This document shows positions 1-11,596 of a DNA stretch of 49,378 nt, piece by piece. This DNA comes from Leucogyrophana mollusca. Lineage: Eukaryota; Basidiomycota; Agaricomycetes; Boletales. The translations under genes were made by a program, and so were the position numbers. The notes under the pieces were generated by a model. It did not search any database and had not been told where the DNA came from. It saw nothing but the letters and a program-made list of their open reading frames with translations. The stretch covers positions 1 to 49,378 of the forward strand of contig MU266540.1 of the NCBI GenBank assembly GCA_021014945.1. The letters are read 5' to 3'. Numbering within the stretch: position 1 is the first letter of the stretch; every line of letters begins with the position of its first letter.

Positions 1-2
1 GC

Positions 3-125
3 GAGCACCTCAACAGACTTCAATCTTCGATTATCGCTCGAGGGCAATTACTGCTTGCGCCAAATGTTGAAGCGATGTGGGACGTTCCTTCGAATTATGC
101 TGACACGGACTCCGAGAGCGAGTAA
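3..125 (+). CDS. 3' end of an unidentified gene (partial)
   Basis: An open frame enters from the left edge and ends at a TAA at 123-125, giving about 40 residues. The end is acidic and serine-rich (…YADTDSESE). No motif identifies the family. Acidic Ser/Asp/Glu tails occur in many fungal proteins, including transposases, so nothing more is claimed. It may be a terminal exon or read-through from an intron. Upstream sequence is needed. Confidence 0.4.
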   Translation, partial: EHLNRLQSSIIARGQLLLAPNVEAMWDVPSNYADTDSESE

Positions 126-806
126 TTATCAGTATTATAGAGCCTATCGATGTACATTTTGTTGATTTGATTTGTTTCGCTATAATACTGGTTATCTCTA
201 AAACCGAAAATCTAATTATTTCAGGAGTACTTATTCTATCTTATCCTGCTGACGAGTGAGACCACGCAACTCAGATATTGAGAGCGGCGCCAATACTGCC
301 TGAAACAGTAACCCCGCTGCTTCGTAGACTATTTCAAAACGAGAAAATCTCAAAGGGCCTCTCAGACGTAGCCGAACCATAGATGAACCTTTGATGAACA
401 TAATAACAGCAAGTCCGAAGCCCGAAGAAGAAAGGCCTCTAGACTATCTCTGGTCTCGCCGATTTTGTGAAGGGAGGTGTGGCGGCGCCGGCAGATGCAC
501 ACGTCCTTGGGCGGCCTTGGGCCTGTAATTCCCATCCCGTCTTTTCCCGCCCTATCTGCTCTTCTTCCCTTATCGTGTTCTCTTCGATCAAATCATGATT
601 ACAGCTCGGAATGGATAGGTGAGTCAGGGGCGCTCAGACACGCAGTGCTAGCGCAGTCAGTCTTGGTACGTTCCGAGTGGCGGTGTCGTAAAGAGTGGTT
701 TATAATGATTGTCAGTAGGCGAACAGCATGTTCGCCATGACAGCACGTTTTGCCTCGCAGCCGCGCAGACAACGCTCTTCACGCCGCGTTGGTCTCTTTC
801 GCAGCC
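126..806. other. Non-coding interval, nothing supported
   Basis: I see no coding exon with splice support, no RNA gene and no repeat here. An open frame at 477-740 has atypical composition and no continuation, so it is treated as chance. The right part probably holds the promoter and 5' leader of the gene at 807. Confidence 0.4.
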
Positions 807-1344
807 ATGAAGTGGTTCCGCCGTAAGAATGAGACGCCCTGGGAAGTGGTTGGGTGTAAGGCAATTGAACCCGTTCCCATGTTCGATGGGGACGACGGTG
901 CGTACCCCCCGTGTCCGCCAACAATGATTGTACTGACTCAGATCATCGCTGTAGACTTCGATGTTCTTCGCGTCAAAGACACGGACACGTGTGGCACATA
1001 CATCTTTGACTGTGTGAAGCATCCGAAGGGAGCACAATATGTGAACGCAGTGCTTTTTGCTAGGCAGCAGCTCTTGCAGGAAATCGCGAAGAAGAACTAT
1101 AACACACTGCTCCTTGAAAGGTGGGTGCTCAGCAGCCATCTTTTTTCAGCTGTTTACATCATGATGAACTTGACTGATCATGCCGTTGTCGCACAGCTGG
1201 ACGCTGACTCTTTTTCGGAAAGGGAAGCGACATCGAATAGAAGTTCAATATGCCGGGCGCCCGGCCTACGTGTCTGGGAAGCTGCAGCTCAACCGTCCTC
1301 CGCCATTCATGGCCGTCCTTGAGGGGCAGCATCTGTTTTCGTAA
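807..1344 (+). CDS. Small uncharacterised protein, 153 aa, two exons
   Basis: Exons are 807-1120 and 1197-1344. The 76 bp intron starts GTGGGT and ends ACAG. Skipping it joins two frames into one 153-residue protein ending at TAA 1342-1344, while reading straight through gives a less protein-like tail. The ATG at 807 begins MKWFRRKNETPWEVVG; an in-frame codon further up at 750 is less convincing. The C-terminal exon is basic (TLTLFRKGKRHRIEVQYAG). There is no signal peptide, membrane segment or motif I recognise. It is probably a lineage-conserved fungal protein of unknown role. The splice model and codon pattern support a real gene, but its function cannot be inferred. Confidence 0.6.
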
Positions 1345-1807
1345 CTTATAGATCTAGTGTATCCATTGCCTGGAGTTTGGGTCGCATCTCACGTGTATTT
1401 GTATCTCGTCCTCATGCTGATGCTGCTAGTACTACATCCCAATTCTTACCGATTCGTCCCCGCCACGCATGTTAGGCCTTCAAGGAACAAAGATCGTAAA
1501 TATGAGCCTGCTGTTGATCATCATCCATAAAACTCCCATGAAGGCTTCATCTACGCTAGCCAGTGATAGGCATTCATATTACCTCAAACATGGGTCGAGC
1601 TCCTTAATTTTAGTGCTGCCTCGTGCCGGGGTTCTCTCCAAGGATCTAGGCGGTCAAGACACCTCGGAGTGAGGATGGTAACGTGAAGAAGCCCTGAAAC
1701 GGTTGTCCGTTTCTACCGCTGACCGGTGGAGCCTCCAAGGTGCTCTATAAAAACATGGGGAAGATATCAGCCAAAGCTCCAAAAAACCTCCTTAGTATTT
1801 CCGTGCG
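1345..1807. other. Intergenic, nothing supported
   Basis: About 460 bp between two small genes on the same strand. Open frames here are short and overlap in conflicting frames. A TATA-like CTCTATAAAAA lies at about 1742-1752, some 60 bp before the next ATG, and could be a promoter element. Confidence 0.35.
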
Positions 1808-2420
1808 ATGGCCTTCAAACTCCTTGCCACCCCACAGGTCATGCTCGACGTCTGCGCACGCACCTTCACGAACTTCTGCCGCAATCATCTCGGTTTCTAT
1901 GCCCAGCAGCATCATCAGAGCACCAAGAGCGATAGCATTGAAAGCTCTTCCGGGCCAGCACGCACACATCCTACCTTGCTAGATACCAAACCAGTGACAT
2001 ATGGCCCTCGAGTTGCACACAAAGACAAGTTCATTTGCAAAGGAGGTGTTGATGCTGTCAAACTCCTCGATGTTTCTCGAAGAGGACTGTACTCGACAGC
2101 CAAAGAAATGGGTGGTAACGTTCTGCTTGAAGAGCAGTGAGTACTTTCCTAAGCGAAGTTTACACATCCCTAACTTGTTTTCGCAGATGGGACTGCAAGA
2201 TTTGCCACCCACGATTCCACAAACACGATCGATTCAAAGTGACTGTGAGTCCTTGACTGTTGCAATCACTGAAACACTGATGGAATGCGCTCCCCAGATC
2301 CACTACTCAGCGCAAGTAGCACGATCACCCCGGCCAGACGCCCAGAAGCCAATTGAAGCAGCAGCAGCAAAAGGCGTTAAGGGACTAATGACGGTATTGG
2401 ATCGACAGCCTGAATGCTGA
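1808..2420 (+). CDS. Small uncharacterised protein, 169 aa, three exons
   Basis: Exons are 1808-2136, 2187-2244 and 2298-2420. The introns are 50 and 53 bp with GTGAGT donors and GCAG/CCAG acceptors. The joined frame gives 169 residues and ends at TGA 2418-2420. The N-terminal 45 residues are rich in Arg, His and Phe with few acids and could be a mitochondrial targeting sequence, which is inference. The middle exon contains a CxxC pair (WDCKICHPRF), but no second pair follows at zinc-finger spacing. The C-terminus runs KGVKGLMTVLDRQPEC. The exon chain is convincing, but I do not recognise the family. Another ATG could serve as start, though 1808 gives the longest spliced frame. Confidence 0.65.
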
Positions 2421-2687
2421 CTTCAGCAAACAAGTTTATGCTCTCCGTAATTTCCTCGGGACTTTGGGGGTAATCATTGTATTTTTATCACAACACAGGA
2501 ATAACTTGATAGATCTGTAAAAATAGGCCAATTCAGCAATAATAGGATAAGACCGTAGACGCAGACACATGTAGTAGTACCACCATCTACACTGTACAGT
2601 AGCACTCACGTAGGCAATAATCAATAGTTCTCTTAGGTTCAAACATGCGATAAATTCTGTTCTCCATGTTTATGTCTAGAACGAATT

Positions 2688-4001
2688 CTAGGTTGTAGAT
2701 TTCTCAATCTTGCTTGATGCCCTGCTCGCGTATCCAGTCCAGGACTACAGCCAGTGGCCCAATTAATCACCGGGGTTTTGAAACGCACCGCACGCTCACC
2801 TCGTCATATAGGGCAACCCGGGGTGCCTCCAGAAGCTTGAGCCCAAGCCACAGGATGCCGGCAGTCATGCCACTTCCACAGGAGGTTGTGATCGACCTTT
2901 TCCCTTGAATGACGAGATCTGCCTGCTCAGTACCCACAGCATCTACCAGGGCTTGCCGTAACTCAGGAACGGGTAAGAAAGTGGTGTACTGCGTTAAGGA
3001 ATTAGGAGCTGTGTGAGTCCGTAGGAACTTGTTGAACGGAAGGGAAAATGAGTGAGGAATGTGGCCAGAGGACATTCCGGGGCGAGGTTCGGGGTCCGTA
3101 CCCAGGTACCTGCAACGGAGGTGAGCACTTGTTAATCCAGTCAGCTCCGAAAATCGTGCATACCGCCCATGGGAGCGAGCGTCTACCACGAGCTCGATGA
3201 CCGGGTCCGATAAAGGGTCCGGAGATGAATTGGAGACGACCTGCTCATACGCTGTCCCCAACCCTGAGATCCAACTAGCATTGGCGGATAATGGAAATGA
3301 AGGCCTCACATCGGATTGTCTCCTTATCAAAGACAGGAGTGGGATATGACGAACTCCTCGCATCTACCGGCGGCTCGGCTTCAACCGGAAAACCCTCTGC
3401 CTCCCAACGAGGCAGACCACCGTCAAGTATGCTGGAATTGGTATGGCCGAATGCCCTGAACATGAAGAGAGCGCGAGGCGACGAGAAAACCCCGTGCGAG
3501 TCGTATCTGAGTAGCTCTCGTCACTGCTGATCAGAGTGGCACTGAAGCTTCTCGACGTACATGACCACATGGGATGATGGGCTGATTCCAAACTTTTCTG
3601 CATATAAGGGCCATCTGAGTAACTGATCTTCGTGGTAGATATTATGCCGTACCGCAGGCATGCGCAAAAACCTCCTCGGTAGGCATCATATGCTTAAGCC
3701 CGAGCTCATGCGGACTAGCTACATCATCGAGGTCCAGGAAACTAGCTCCAGAAATACGCTTCTTCTGAAATTCCTCGTGGGGTCTCCGCGGAGAATTGGG
3801 CATAACCCAGCTGGCATCGAGGATGCGGACGGTATCGGGTGTCGAATCGCCTCTAGAGGGCAGTAATCCTCGTAGATCAGACGGAGACAAGAGAAGGGGC
3901 GCGGACATCGAGGTCGACATGAGCCTGGCCGGGGTCAAGAAGAGCTTTGAGCTTTTTGTGAGCGATTTCACGCCATTCCGAGTCAACAAGGCGACCAACA
4001 T
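2688..4001 (-). CDS. TUM1: TUM1-type thiosulfate/3-mercaptopyruvate sulfurtransferase, 345 aa
   Basis: The protein has two rhodanese domains and moves sulfur from 3-mercaptopyruvate to a catalytic cysteine. In fungi this feeds tRNA thiolation and related pathways. Exons on the minus strand are 4001-3653, 3597-3561, 3506-3310, 3251-3164, 3109-2800 and 2744-2688, separated by introns of 54-58 bp. The first domain carries RILDASW, GASFLDLDDVA and a VIYDSHGVFSSPRA segment. The second has the active-site loop CGSGMT with Cys301, then ALYDESWTGYA near the end. Length matches the family. The first about 28 residues are basic and hydroxylated, with internal Mets after them, so dual mitochondrial and cytosolic forms are plausible. 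It diverges from VMA5, with 101 bp between the start codons. Confidence 0.9.
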
Positions 4002-4102
4002 TCGTGGATAGAAGGAGAACGTTATTTATTTATTTACCTGCTGATGTTTGAGGATAAGTCCAATGATAACTCTGCTTCCTCCTCTGTCGCTTCCGTTACA
4101 AG
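4002..4102. promoter_or_regulatory. Very short divergent promoter between TUM1 and VMA5
   Basis: Only 101 bp separate the two start codons. The gap contains a T-rich GTTATTTATTTATTTA run at about 4020-4036 and no open frame. Both 5' leaders and both promoters must fit here or overlap the other gene's first exon. Confidence 0.55.
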
Positions 4103-5700
4103 ATGCCGTCCGACCAAAGCACTTGGCTGATCGCTATACCGCAAGACGGTGATGCAGAAGGCCTTCTGCCAGAGATCACCACAAAGTTGTCCCAGCAATT
4201 GAGATCCTTCCCACAGCACAGCGTTACAGAGTTTGCCATTCCAACATTCAAGGTCTCGTTTGTATCATCTGCTGAGGCACGAGTATCTCATTGCTTTTGG
4301 TGTAGACAGGAACTTTGGACTCGCTGATTGCACTGTCCGAAGAATTGCCCAAGCAAGACGCGTTCTTCACGTCAACCGTTGCAAAGACCGTTGATACCTT
4401 GCGTAACTTGCTGAACAATGATCCAACTAAGCTTGCGCAACATATCCTCATCAACGAAAGGAGCGTGGATGACTACATCTTCAGGAACTGGAAGTGGAAT
4501 GAAAGTAGATATGGTACTCAGAGGGGACCTCGGGAGATGGTAGATGTCCTCAACAAGGTATTTCCTCATACTGTAGATGTTATTACAGTGAAGCTGAGTT
4601 TACCTGCGTCACTGAAGGAAATGGCATCTATCGACAACGTCATGAAGTCCAAATTAAACAGCTACAACCTGGTCAAAGGGTCCCTGGTGCAGATGCAACG
4701 GAAGAAGACGTGAGCAGTGCGGTGTCCGCGGTCTATGGTGGTTATTAACATCTCTTGCTCAGCGGCAATTTATCCGTCCGATCCCTCGTGGACGTGGTAT
4801 CAAAGGAGGATTTTATCCAGGAATCCGAATACTTGGAAACGATGCTCGTCGCTGTGCCAAAGTGAGTGTTGTAGGGTTACTCACGGGTGGACCATGTTCA
4901 ATCCTGTGCAGGAATTCGATCAAAGAGTGGAATGGGAAGTATGAGCGACTCACAAGCATGGTTGTACCGCGTTCTTCATCGTGGGTGATGCACAATCTTT
5001 CTCCTGGCTGTTCTAATATTGAGCTGAACAGACTTGTGGCTTCGGACGCCGAGTATAATCTTTTTAGCGTCGTAATTTTCAAGCGTGTGCACGACGAATT
5101 CTTGCAGAAATGCAGAGAAAACAAGTAATGGACAGCATCTTGTTCAATACGCTCACCGCTCACCTCCATGCTAGGTTCATTGTGCGAGACTTCGTCTTTT
5201 CTGAAGAACAGGTGTCGAAACAGAGAGAAGAGCTTGACATGGCAGACACGACGGAGAAAGAGCTGTGGGTAAGCCTGCCATCCAATCCTGTGCCCTCTGC
5301 GAATCTGATGATCTTGTCACTGTTAGACGGAATTGCTAAGACTATCACGGACCAACTTCTCTGAATCCTTCCAGATTCTCGTTCACCTCAAGGTCCTCCG
5401 GTTGTTTGTGGAGAGCGTCCTGAGATACGGACTCCCTGCAAATTACATCGGCCTTGCCATCAAGGTGAGCTCTATGGCCAGTGCCTGTCTCCTCACCTGA
5501 ACATGACCGTGCAGCCTGAGCCCAAATCGACCAAGAAGACGCTTTCTGTGCTGACAAGTCACTTCAGCTATCTGGCCCCGCGATCAGGTCGCTCCAAGAA
5601 GCAAGGAGCCACCGAGGAGTTTGTCGGAGAGTACCAGTCCTTGATGGAACAGGAATTCTTTGACTTTGTGCTGTACGAAGTACCCTGGATCGTGAATTGA
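4103..5700 (+). CDS. VMA5: V-type proton ATPase subunit C (Vma5), 410 aa
   Basis: Subunit C is the V1-sector clamp that joins peripheral stalks and controls V1-Vo assembly at the vacuolar membrane. Eight exons: 4103-4252, 4306-4709, 4763-4861, 4912-4980, 5032-5124, 5175-5268, 5327-5464 and 5515-5700. They join into one frame of 410 residues, slightly longer than yeast Vma5. Family landmarks are the N-terminal [24 protein letters not shown] at the first junction, [10 protein letters not shown], the [13 protein letters not shown] segment, and the C-terminal [12 protein letters not shown] followed by [13 protein letters not shown]. The first donor (GTCTCG) is weak, but the junction restores the conserved GTLDSL motif. 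It converges with the KH-domain gene downstream. Confidence 0.93.
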
Positions 5701-6007
5701 TCCCATTTCAGACACCGACTTGCATGGACACATTGACCCGTTAAATAGTTCTATTAGTGGAAGGATAACAATATGACCAGCCCACTACTGTAGGAATATC
5801 ATTCGATGTAATGTACAAAGAGGGGAGATGAGCACAAGCGATAAAACCAGTAAGCAAACCCAAATCAAGCGCTAGCGATGATTGCGTCGAAACAGATGAT
5901 GCCGAGAATATGACATTGAAGTGATATGGACTGAAAGATGAGCGACGGCGACGCTACCTCCTCATACATTTTAGATCATATGCTGGATGGTCCCGTGGTG
6001 AACTAGG
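5701..6007. other. Convergent 3' intergenic region
   Basis: 307 bp between the ends of VMA5 (plus) and the KH-protein gene (minus). It should hold both 3' UTRs. No open frame or repeat is supported. Confidence 0.4.
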
Positions 6008-9000
6008 TCAGAGACCGAGGTTAGACATGACCCTTGACACCTCGTCCCCAACCTCCTCATCCCGCGTGCGAGTGGCTCGTTGAGATGACGAACCGATCAC
6101 GGCGGATGACCGCGGTCCATACACGCTGGGGAAAGACGGCGCGGTGGCGGACGTAGGACTCGAATTTCCGCCCGTGCCGCCTCCCGTCGACGTAGTCGGT
6201 GACTCAGGAGGTGGCAGCCGAGATGACGCCTCAGTGATACGCGAAAGCGAGTATGTCAAGTCCAATGACTGTGCTCGATTCTGCAGCGAGCGCGGCTTGC
6301 TAATCTGCTCCTTAAGTTTCGACTCTAGCAGAGAGTCTGATCCGCGCTTCAGCGCATCCTCGGTATTCCTCGTCCGAGCAGCAATGCCGGATCCCTGCGT
6401 AATCATGAGTAACCTCTTTCATGAGCGTAAGCGGCCACTTACAATTGGGGGTAATGGCGTCCAGTAGTCATGGCCGGCGCTTGGCCCGTAGGCAGACTGG
6501 GAATCTTCCTGCTCTTCCAAATCATAGATGTAAGCCGGAGAGTTAAACAACGCCTTGACGTCCGGAGATGAGTTAGCAAGTCTGAGTCGGCGGTCACCAA
6601 GTATCTCGGATCTGGTCAATTCCACGGATTCTATCGGCAGATGAGTCAGTCACTCGTGACGCTACGGCTTACTAAACACTAACCGTGTCTCCTCGCAGTA
6701 GAAAGTACCTTGCTGTCAAAGTGCGGGAAAGCCTCTGCGAAAGAATCGCCCCGTTTGTGAGTGTGGGCCGTCGGCGAGGGATACACGTGGACGTTATGAT
6801 TCAGCAAGAATTGCTCTAACATCTCCCGCGCCGTGATGAGGAAATCGCTGTTACTCCGCTGGCATCGGAACTTGAAGGAATACTCGGGTGAGGTCTCTGG
6901 GGCAGAGGAAGCTGACCCGTTGGTGGCAAGGGTCTTGACGCTGGGCGTGATGGAGACTTGGAATTCCCGTTTTACACGTTCGACGAAAGCGCTGAAGTCG
7001 GCGGAGCTACAGACCATAGGAAGATCAGGGCTGGGTGGAACGGCCATATCGGCCTCGAAGGGTACATGCTCCTATACCATAGATAAGTCATAAGGGTAGG
7101 AGGGTGTCAGGATTCTTAACGTACCAGTAACATAGCCGCAGCAATCTGGACTTGACTCTCGGGCCCAAAAATGGTGACAACGTCCGATGCTGTCTCCTTG
7201 TCAGGGAACCGAACTCTTGAGTTAGTCTTCGTCTCGATATCATGAATAAAGATAGCCTTCTCTCCCAAAAGAGTGCGGTGGTATCGCCTTGGAATCGATA
7301 ATGTCTCATTTACATAGTCCTTGTCCTGGACATGCATTAGATTGTAAATTGTGTAGGGCAGTGGGATAAGTGCATACCTTGGGGTTTACAATCTCCATCA
7401 CCGATTGCTTGAGATTGTCCAGATTGATAGCATTTTTCGAGGGCGTCCTCGCGACAACATTGTCCTCGTTGTCATTGTACCCACCAAGGGCAGCGAACTC
7501 TTCGGCGTTTGAGAACTTTACATAAACACCATACTTCTTCATGATACGCTGGATGTTTCGGCCACCAATGCCGATGATGCGCTTGTGGTAGGCCTCCGGT
7601 ACATGGAAAGATATCTCGGCAGGCAACTCCTCCTGGAGCATGGTCAAGCCTTGGAGAATAGATGCGTCGTTTCCAGTTACGTCAATGAGGAAGTTCCATT
7701 CGCTGAATGTCTCGAACTTGATCTTAACGTTTGTCGTCTGCATGATCTTATTGATCTTGCCGTTTTTCTTCCCGCTGATGAATTCCCGATGTTCGTTGGC
7801 AAGCTCAACTTGGAAACGCATCTCGTGCTGGAAGGCCTAGACCATTCGGAGTGAGACCGGCCGACCAGAACGACAGGAACAAAGTTCACCTTGATTATAT
7901 CCAAGTCGAGGATCATGTTAAATGCTGCACGGACTTCATGTTCCAGACCGTACATCTCGAAGCACATGCCTTTAAAGACAACCTCCGCTCCTGTCGACAG
8001 TGATATCTGCTTGAGAAGAGTGGTAACTTGCGATGTGTTGAGGGTAGTGGGTGGCAAGAGAACGTTAAACTGAATGGGTAACAACCAAAACGAAGCGACG
8101 TAGTATTGGCATGCCTACAAAGAACTATTATTTAACGCGTTGTACTTGAATGATGAAAGCACGTACAAGCTGCATGATCGAACGGATCGTCCGCTGCACA
8201 TTGACCCTGTGATCTCCGAAAACCGTGACCACACTAGTTAAGCTTCCGATAGGCGGAAACTGTATGAACGTGGCATTATCGCTCATAATGGACTTGAGGT
8301 CTTCGGCGCGGTCGAGGACCATCCAATCCAGCTTGCGAGGTACGATGACAGTTTCCTTTGAAATGATAGACTTGTGCTGCACATATGCGCATGAGCATGA
8401 CAACAATTCCACGAAATGGAGTAGGTCAAACCTTGTTCATGGAAACCTGGAATAGCATGTCCCTCGCCCTCTGGACGCCAAAAAACTCCCCTGTGATCCA
8501 AATGACGTTGGGGTTTTGCCTTGTAGAAGTAGCAGGGTTGCCAATGTCGGGGCCAATTAGGCCTTGAAGCGGCGATGGGAGGTAGATATTTGTCGCCGTC
8601 TCCTCCTGGATTGTCTGGAGGACATGGCGCTTACGGCCGGCTATAATGGCGTGCAACTGTTGGTCTATCTCACACATCTCCGCATGTAGCCCGCTCTTGA
8701 GACAAATGAGTAATCCTGATACTCCCTTAAACACGCCACACGCACCAGTTCATCCAGCATGACCAGCAGCCGCACTCGAGCCAACTCCGTTGCATCACCC
8801 TGTCCTGTTATGACGAGCTCGCATACGCGTTCGGTCTCCAACCCCGACCACCCTGCGCTACTGCTAATTCCATCGGGAGGCGTCCTGCTGGAGAGCGAGA
8901 GAGGACTATTTACGACGGCGATGTGAGCGAACGTGTGTGAGGCAATTTCGTCCAATTTGCGGCGTACGTCCGGTTTGAGGGTGGGTTTTGAAGAGGGGGA

Positions 9001-9459
9001 GTCGAGGATATCTGAACGGGCAACCCTGATTGCAGTACGGTGCTTGAATGTGGGGTGTGTTGAGAAAGGGGTTAATGGGGGTTAAATGAGTGCACGGACC
9101 TGGACTGGGCTGTCTTTGAGGAGCATGCCGCGGGCCATCAAGACCTGAGGGTAGGGCCCAGTGATGTGAAAGTTCCAACCTCTGTTGTGGTCCGCGAAGT
9201 AGGATACGTGGCAGCCGTGGACAGTCCTTGCAAGCACAGCAAGTTTTTCGACGGTGTCGGTGTCGGCCGAGTTAGCAGCCGGGTCGGACAAAGAGGTGGT
9301 GTTTGCGGCATGGTGAAGATGGTGGGCAGTGGGGAAATTTTCAGTATTCTGCTGCAAAGCGCGGAGGTCTGCTGGGGGAGGAATATCGAGAGAAGAAGAA
9401 GGGGAATGAATGTGTCGCGACCTGCGTGGATGAGTGAAAGCTGTTGAGTAGAGATCCAT
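6008..9459 (-). CDS. Multi-KH-domain RNA-binding protein, 977 aa, ten exons
   Basis: Minus-strand exons are 9459-9100, 9042-8746, 8695-8432, 8376-8167, 8069-7890, 7836-7378, 7325-7125, 7071-6684, 6630-6443 and 6394-6008. All junctions keep frame and introns are 48-97 bp. KH modules bind single-stranded RNA through a GxxG loop. One is canonical (G526-I-G-G529 within IIGIGGRNIQRIMKKYG). Others are degenerate: G239-R-K-R, G459-K-K-N followed by G463, and G611-E-K-A. Beta-strand/helix repeats such as VTVFG and FEMYGLEHEVRAAFNMIL lie between them. The arrangement resembles fungal vigilin/Bicaudal-C-like KH proteins. The N- and C-terminal about 120 residues are low-complexity (Ser, Thr, Pro, His), typical of linkers. 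The third-exon junction is ambiguous by two codons (donor GTGCGT preferred over GTGGCG). The role is inferred to be mRNA binding in the cytoplasm. Confidence 0.85.
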
Positions 9460-11596
9460 GGTTTCTTTTGGGGGTTCTTTGTGATGTTGTGGTAGGAAAG
9501 AGAGAGGGAACAGTCGTGAAAGGCGAGTTTACGGATAGAACAAGGAACTGGGCGGAATAGAGGACGAGCCCAGCGGAATAGTAGTTTGAGGGGTATGAGT
9601 CGAATATAGGAGGGTATTGTCAACTTCAATCTGGTATGGAGCTCGAGGCTTTGAAGGCGCAACTAGCCTGGCAATTCAAACACACGAATCGAATAATAAA
9701 AAATGCGCCTCGGAATCGTAAATACCCAATGAAAATCGCCAAAAAGCTACTCAGAAAGAAACAAACGAGCAATGCGAACGGCTGAGCGGAAAGAAATCTA
9801 AAAACTGACATCTCCTCCCAAAAGCGCGCACTCGCCACTCACGCAAGGCTGACTTTCAATTCTCCACCCCTTACAAAGCCCCCTTGAAACACAATAGTAA
9901 CCGCAGTAGATTTGTAGCACAGCTGCGTTCTCTCCACAAAGGTGCCCAGACGTCATCTCGACCGTGCACAGCGACCGTGGAATCTTCGAGTCACTTGCTC
10001 TTCCTCAGGCCTACCATAGCCACAGTTTCGGCACGTTTGACGCTCAAGATGCCACACATTCTGGAATGAAAGCCTCTGTCAGATCGGGCAATCAGATAGA
10101 CTTTTATGCTTGTAGCAGCAGTGGTAGCACATGCCGACACCAGAGGCGCTCACCTGCCATGTACAGAGAGCTTGGTATGTTCACAATCGCGTCATCAGGA
10201 CCCTTAACCAGTTCTTTTTGCGATCTTCAAGCTACTTCCCGTTCGATAGCTCCACCTCATTCTCGGACACTAATTTCAGGACGCAAGGCCTGCCGAATCA
10301 CCGCTCAATGGTCGGGCCTGGGGAATTCCCTGGGACAGTCATATCTTTTGGGAGAGAGATCAAGGGCAAATGGGTAGAGAGGTTCATGCCTGTAACAGCA
10401 TCAGGGCTAGTTTCAGCGCTCACGAGTTACCTTTCGCGCCTAGCCCGTTCATAATCGCGTTCAACTGGACTCTTCGTCATCGTCGGGCTTCGGCCTTGGG
10501 ACCGGCACTTGGTGAAATTCCATTGCGGCACCATGCATCACGCGTCATGGACGGATCTAATGACATATTCAGTGTGTGCAGCGTGCTACCTCTACGTCTG
10601 GCCTGCTTTCGGAAATGACTCTTGCCTCTTCATCTTCCGCCGCGCCCTTCTTGAAATTCAGGCAGCCCGGGGACCCACAAATGAGTGTCTAAGAGATGTG
10701 ATCTCCGTAGGCGGATGCAAGGGTAGCTCGGTGGCACGCTGGCTATTAGCGAAAGGGGCGCATTTCCTGCCGTTTCTAGTTTGGAATGAAGAGCGCCACC
10801 GTCCACAATAGCGGCGGTCCTTGGTATCCCAACTCATTGGGAACCTCGAGCTTGACAGCTTCTTTCGATTTCTCCTTGGAAACACATCGGTTTGGGTATG
10901 GTGACTGTCTAGAAAGTTGATGATGTCTGGCCAGTAGCTGCGTGACACAACGCGGAACGGCGCACCTCTTATGCTCTCTCATGGCCTCCGGATATCACTG
11001 TTCCTCTACCTGCGTGGTAACATGACTCAAAAAATCTGAGTGATCCCCTTCCGCCTGCGCACGGCCCACAAGCCGACGATGCAACCAGGTCCGGCCCTGG
11101 GAGTGTATGGCGGCTAGGCTAAGCTGGAGGTGGTGCCAGCCTCATGGGTCAAGGTTTTCATAACAGAATTTTGAAAAAGACGTAGTGGGGTGTCTCTTAC
11201 ACACCCACAGTCCTACTAGTACTCCGATGACGACGACGTCGACTGGGGGCGGGCCGCATTGAAACCAATGAGCGGGATGCCAACGAACTGCCTTTCCTTC
11301 CGGGCCGCTGCTGCACAACGTGACTGAACTCGCTATGTACATGATTCCGCATTCCGCATATTGGTCTGGCGACGGGCGCACAATCGATGAAACACCTACT
11401 GTCGGGGATCGTAGATGGTGCCAGGTAGTAGGTACTATGTCGCACCTGTCAACTTGTTACACTGATGCCAGTGGAAGTTTCGTCACCACTCGTGAGAGCG
11501 GAGTCCAATCACTCCGAGAAAAGCCTAAATCTCGTTATCTACAATACAGACAGGGTACTGCAAGATGGCGAACAGCACGGTCCACGGTCCACGGTC
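9460..11596. other. 2.1 kb gap with no supported gene
   Basis: The left 300-400 bp should carry the promoter and leader of the KH gene. The rest holds only open frames of about 60-165 codons on both strands with biased composition and no joining exons. A perfect direct repeat ACGGTCC ACGGTCC lies at 11578-11591 close to the end of the next gene. I see no transposon ends or RNA gene. It may be decayed sequence or hold an untranslated RNA. Confidence 0.35.
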
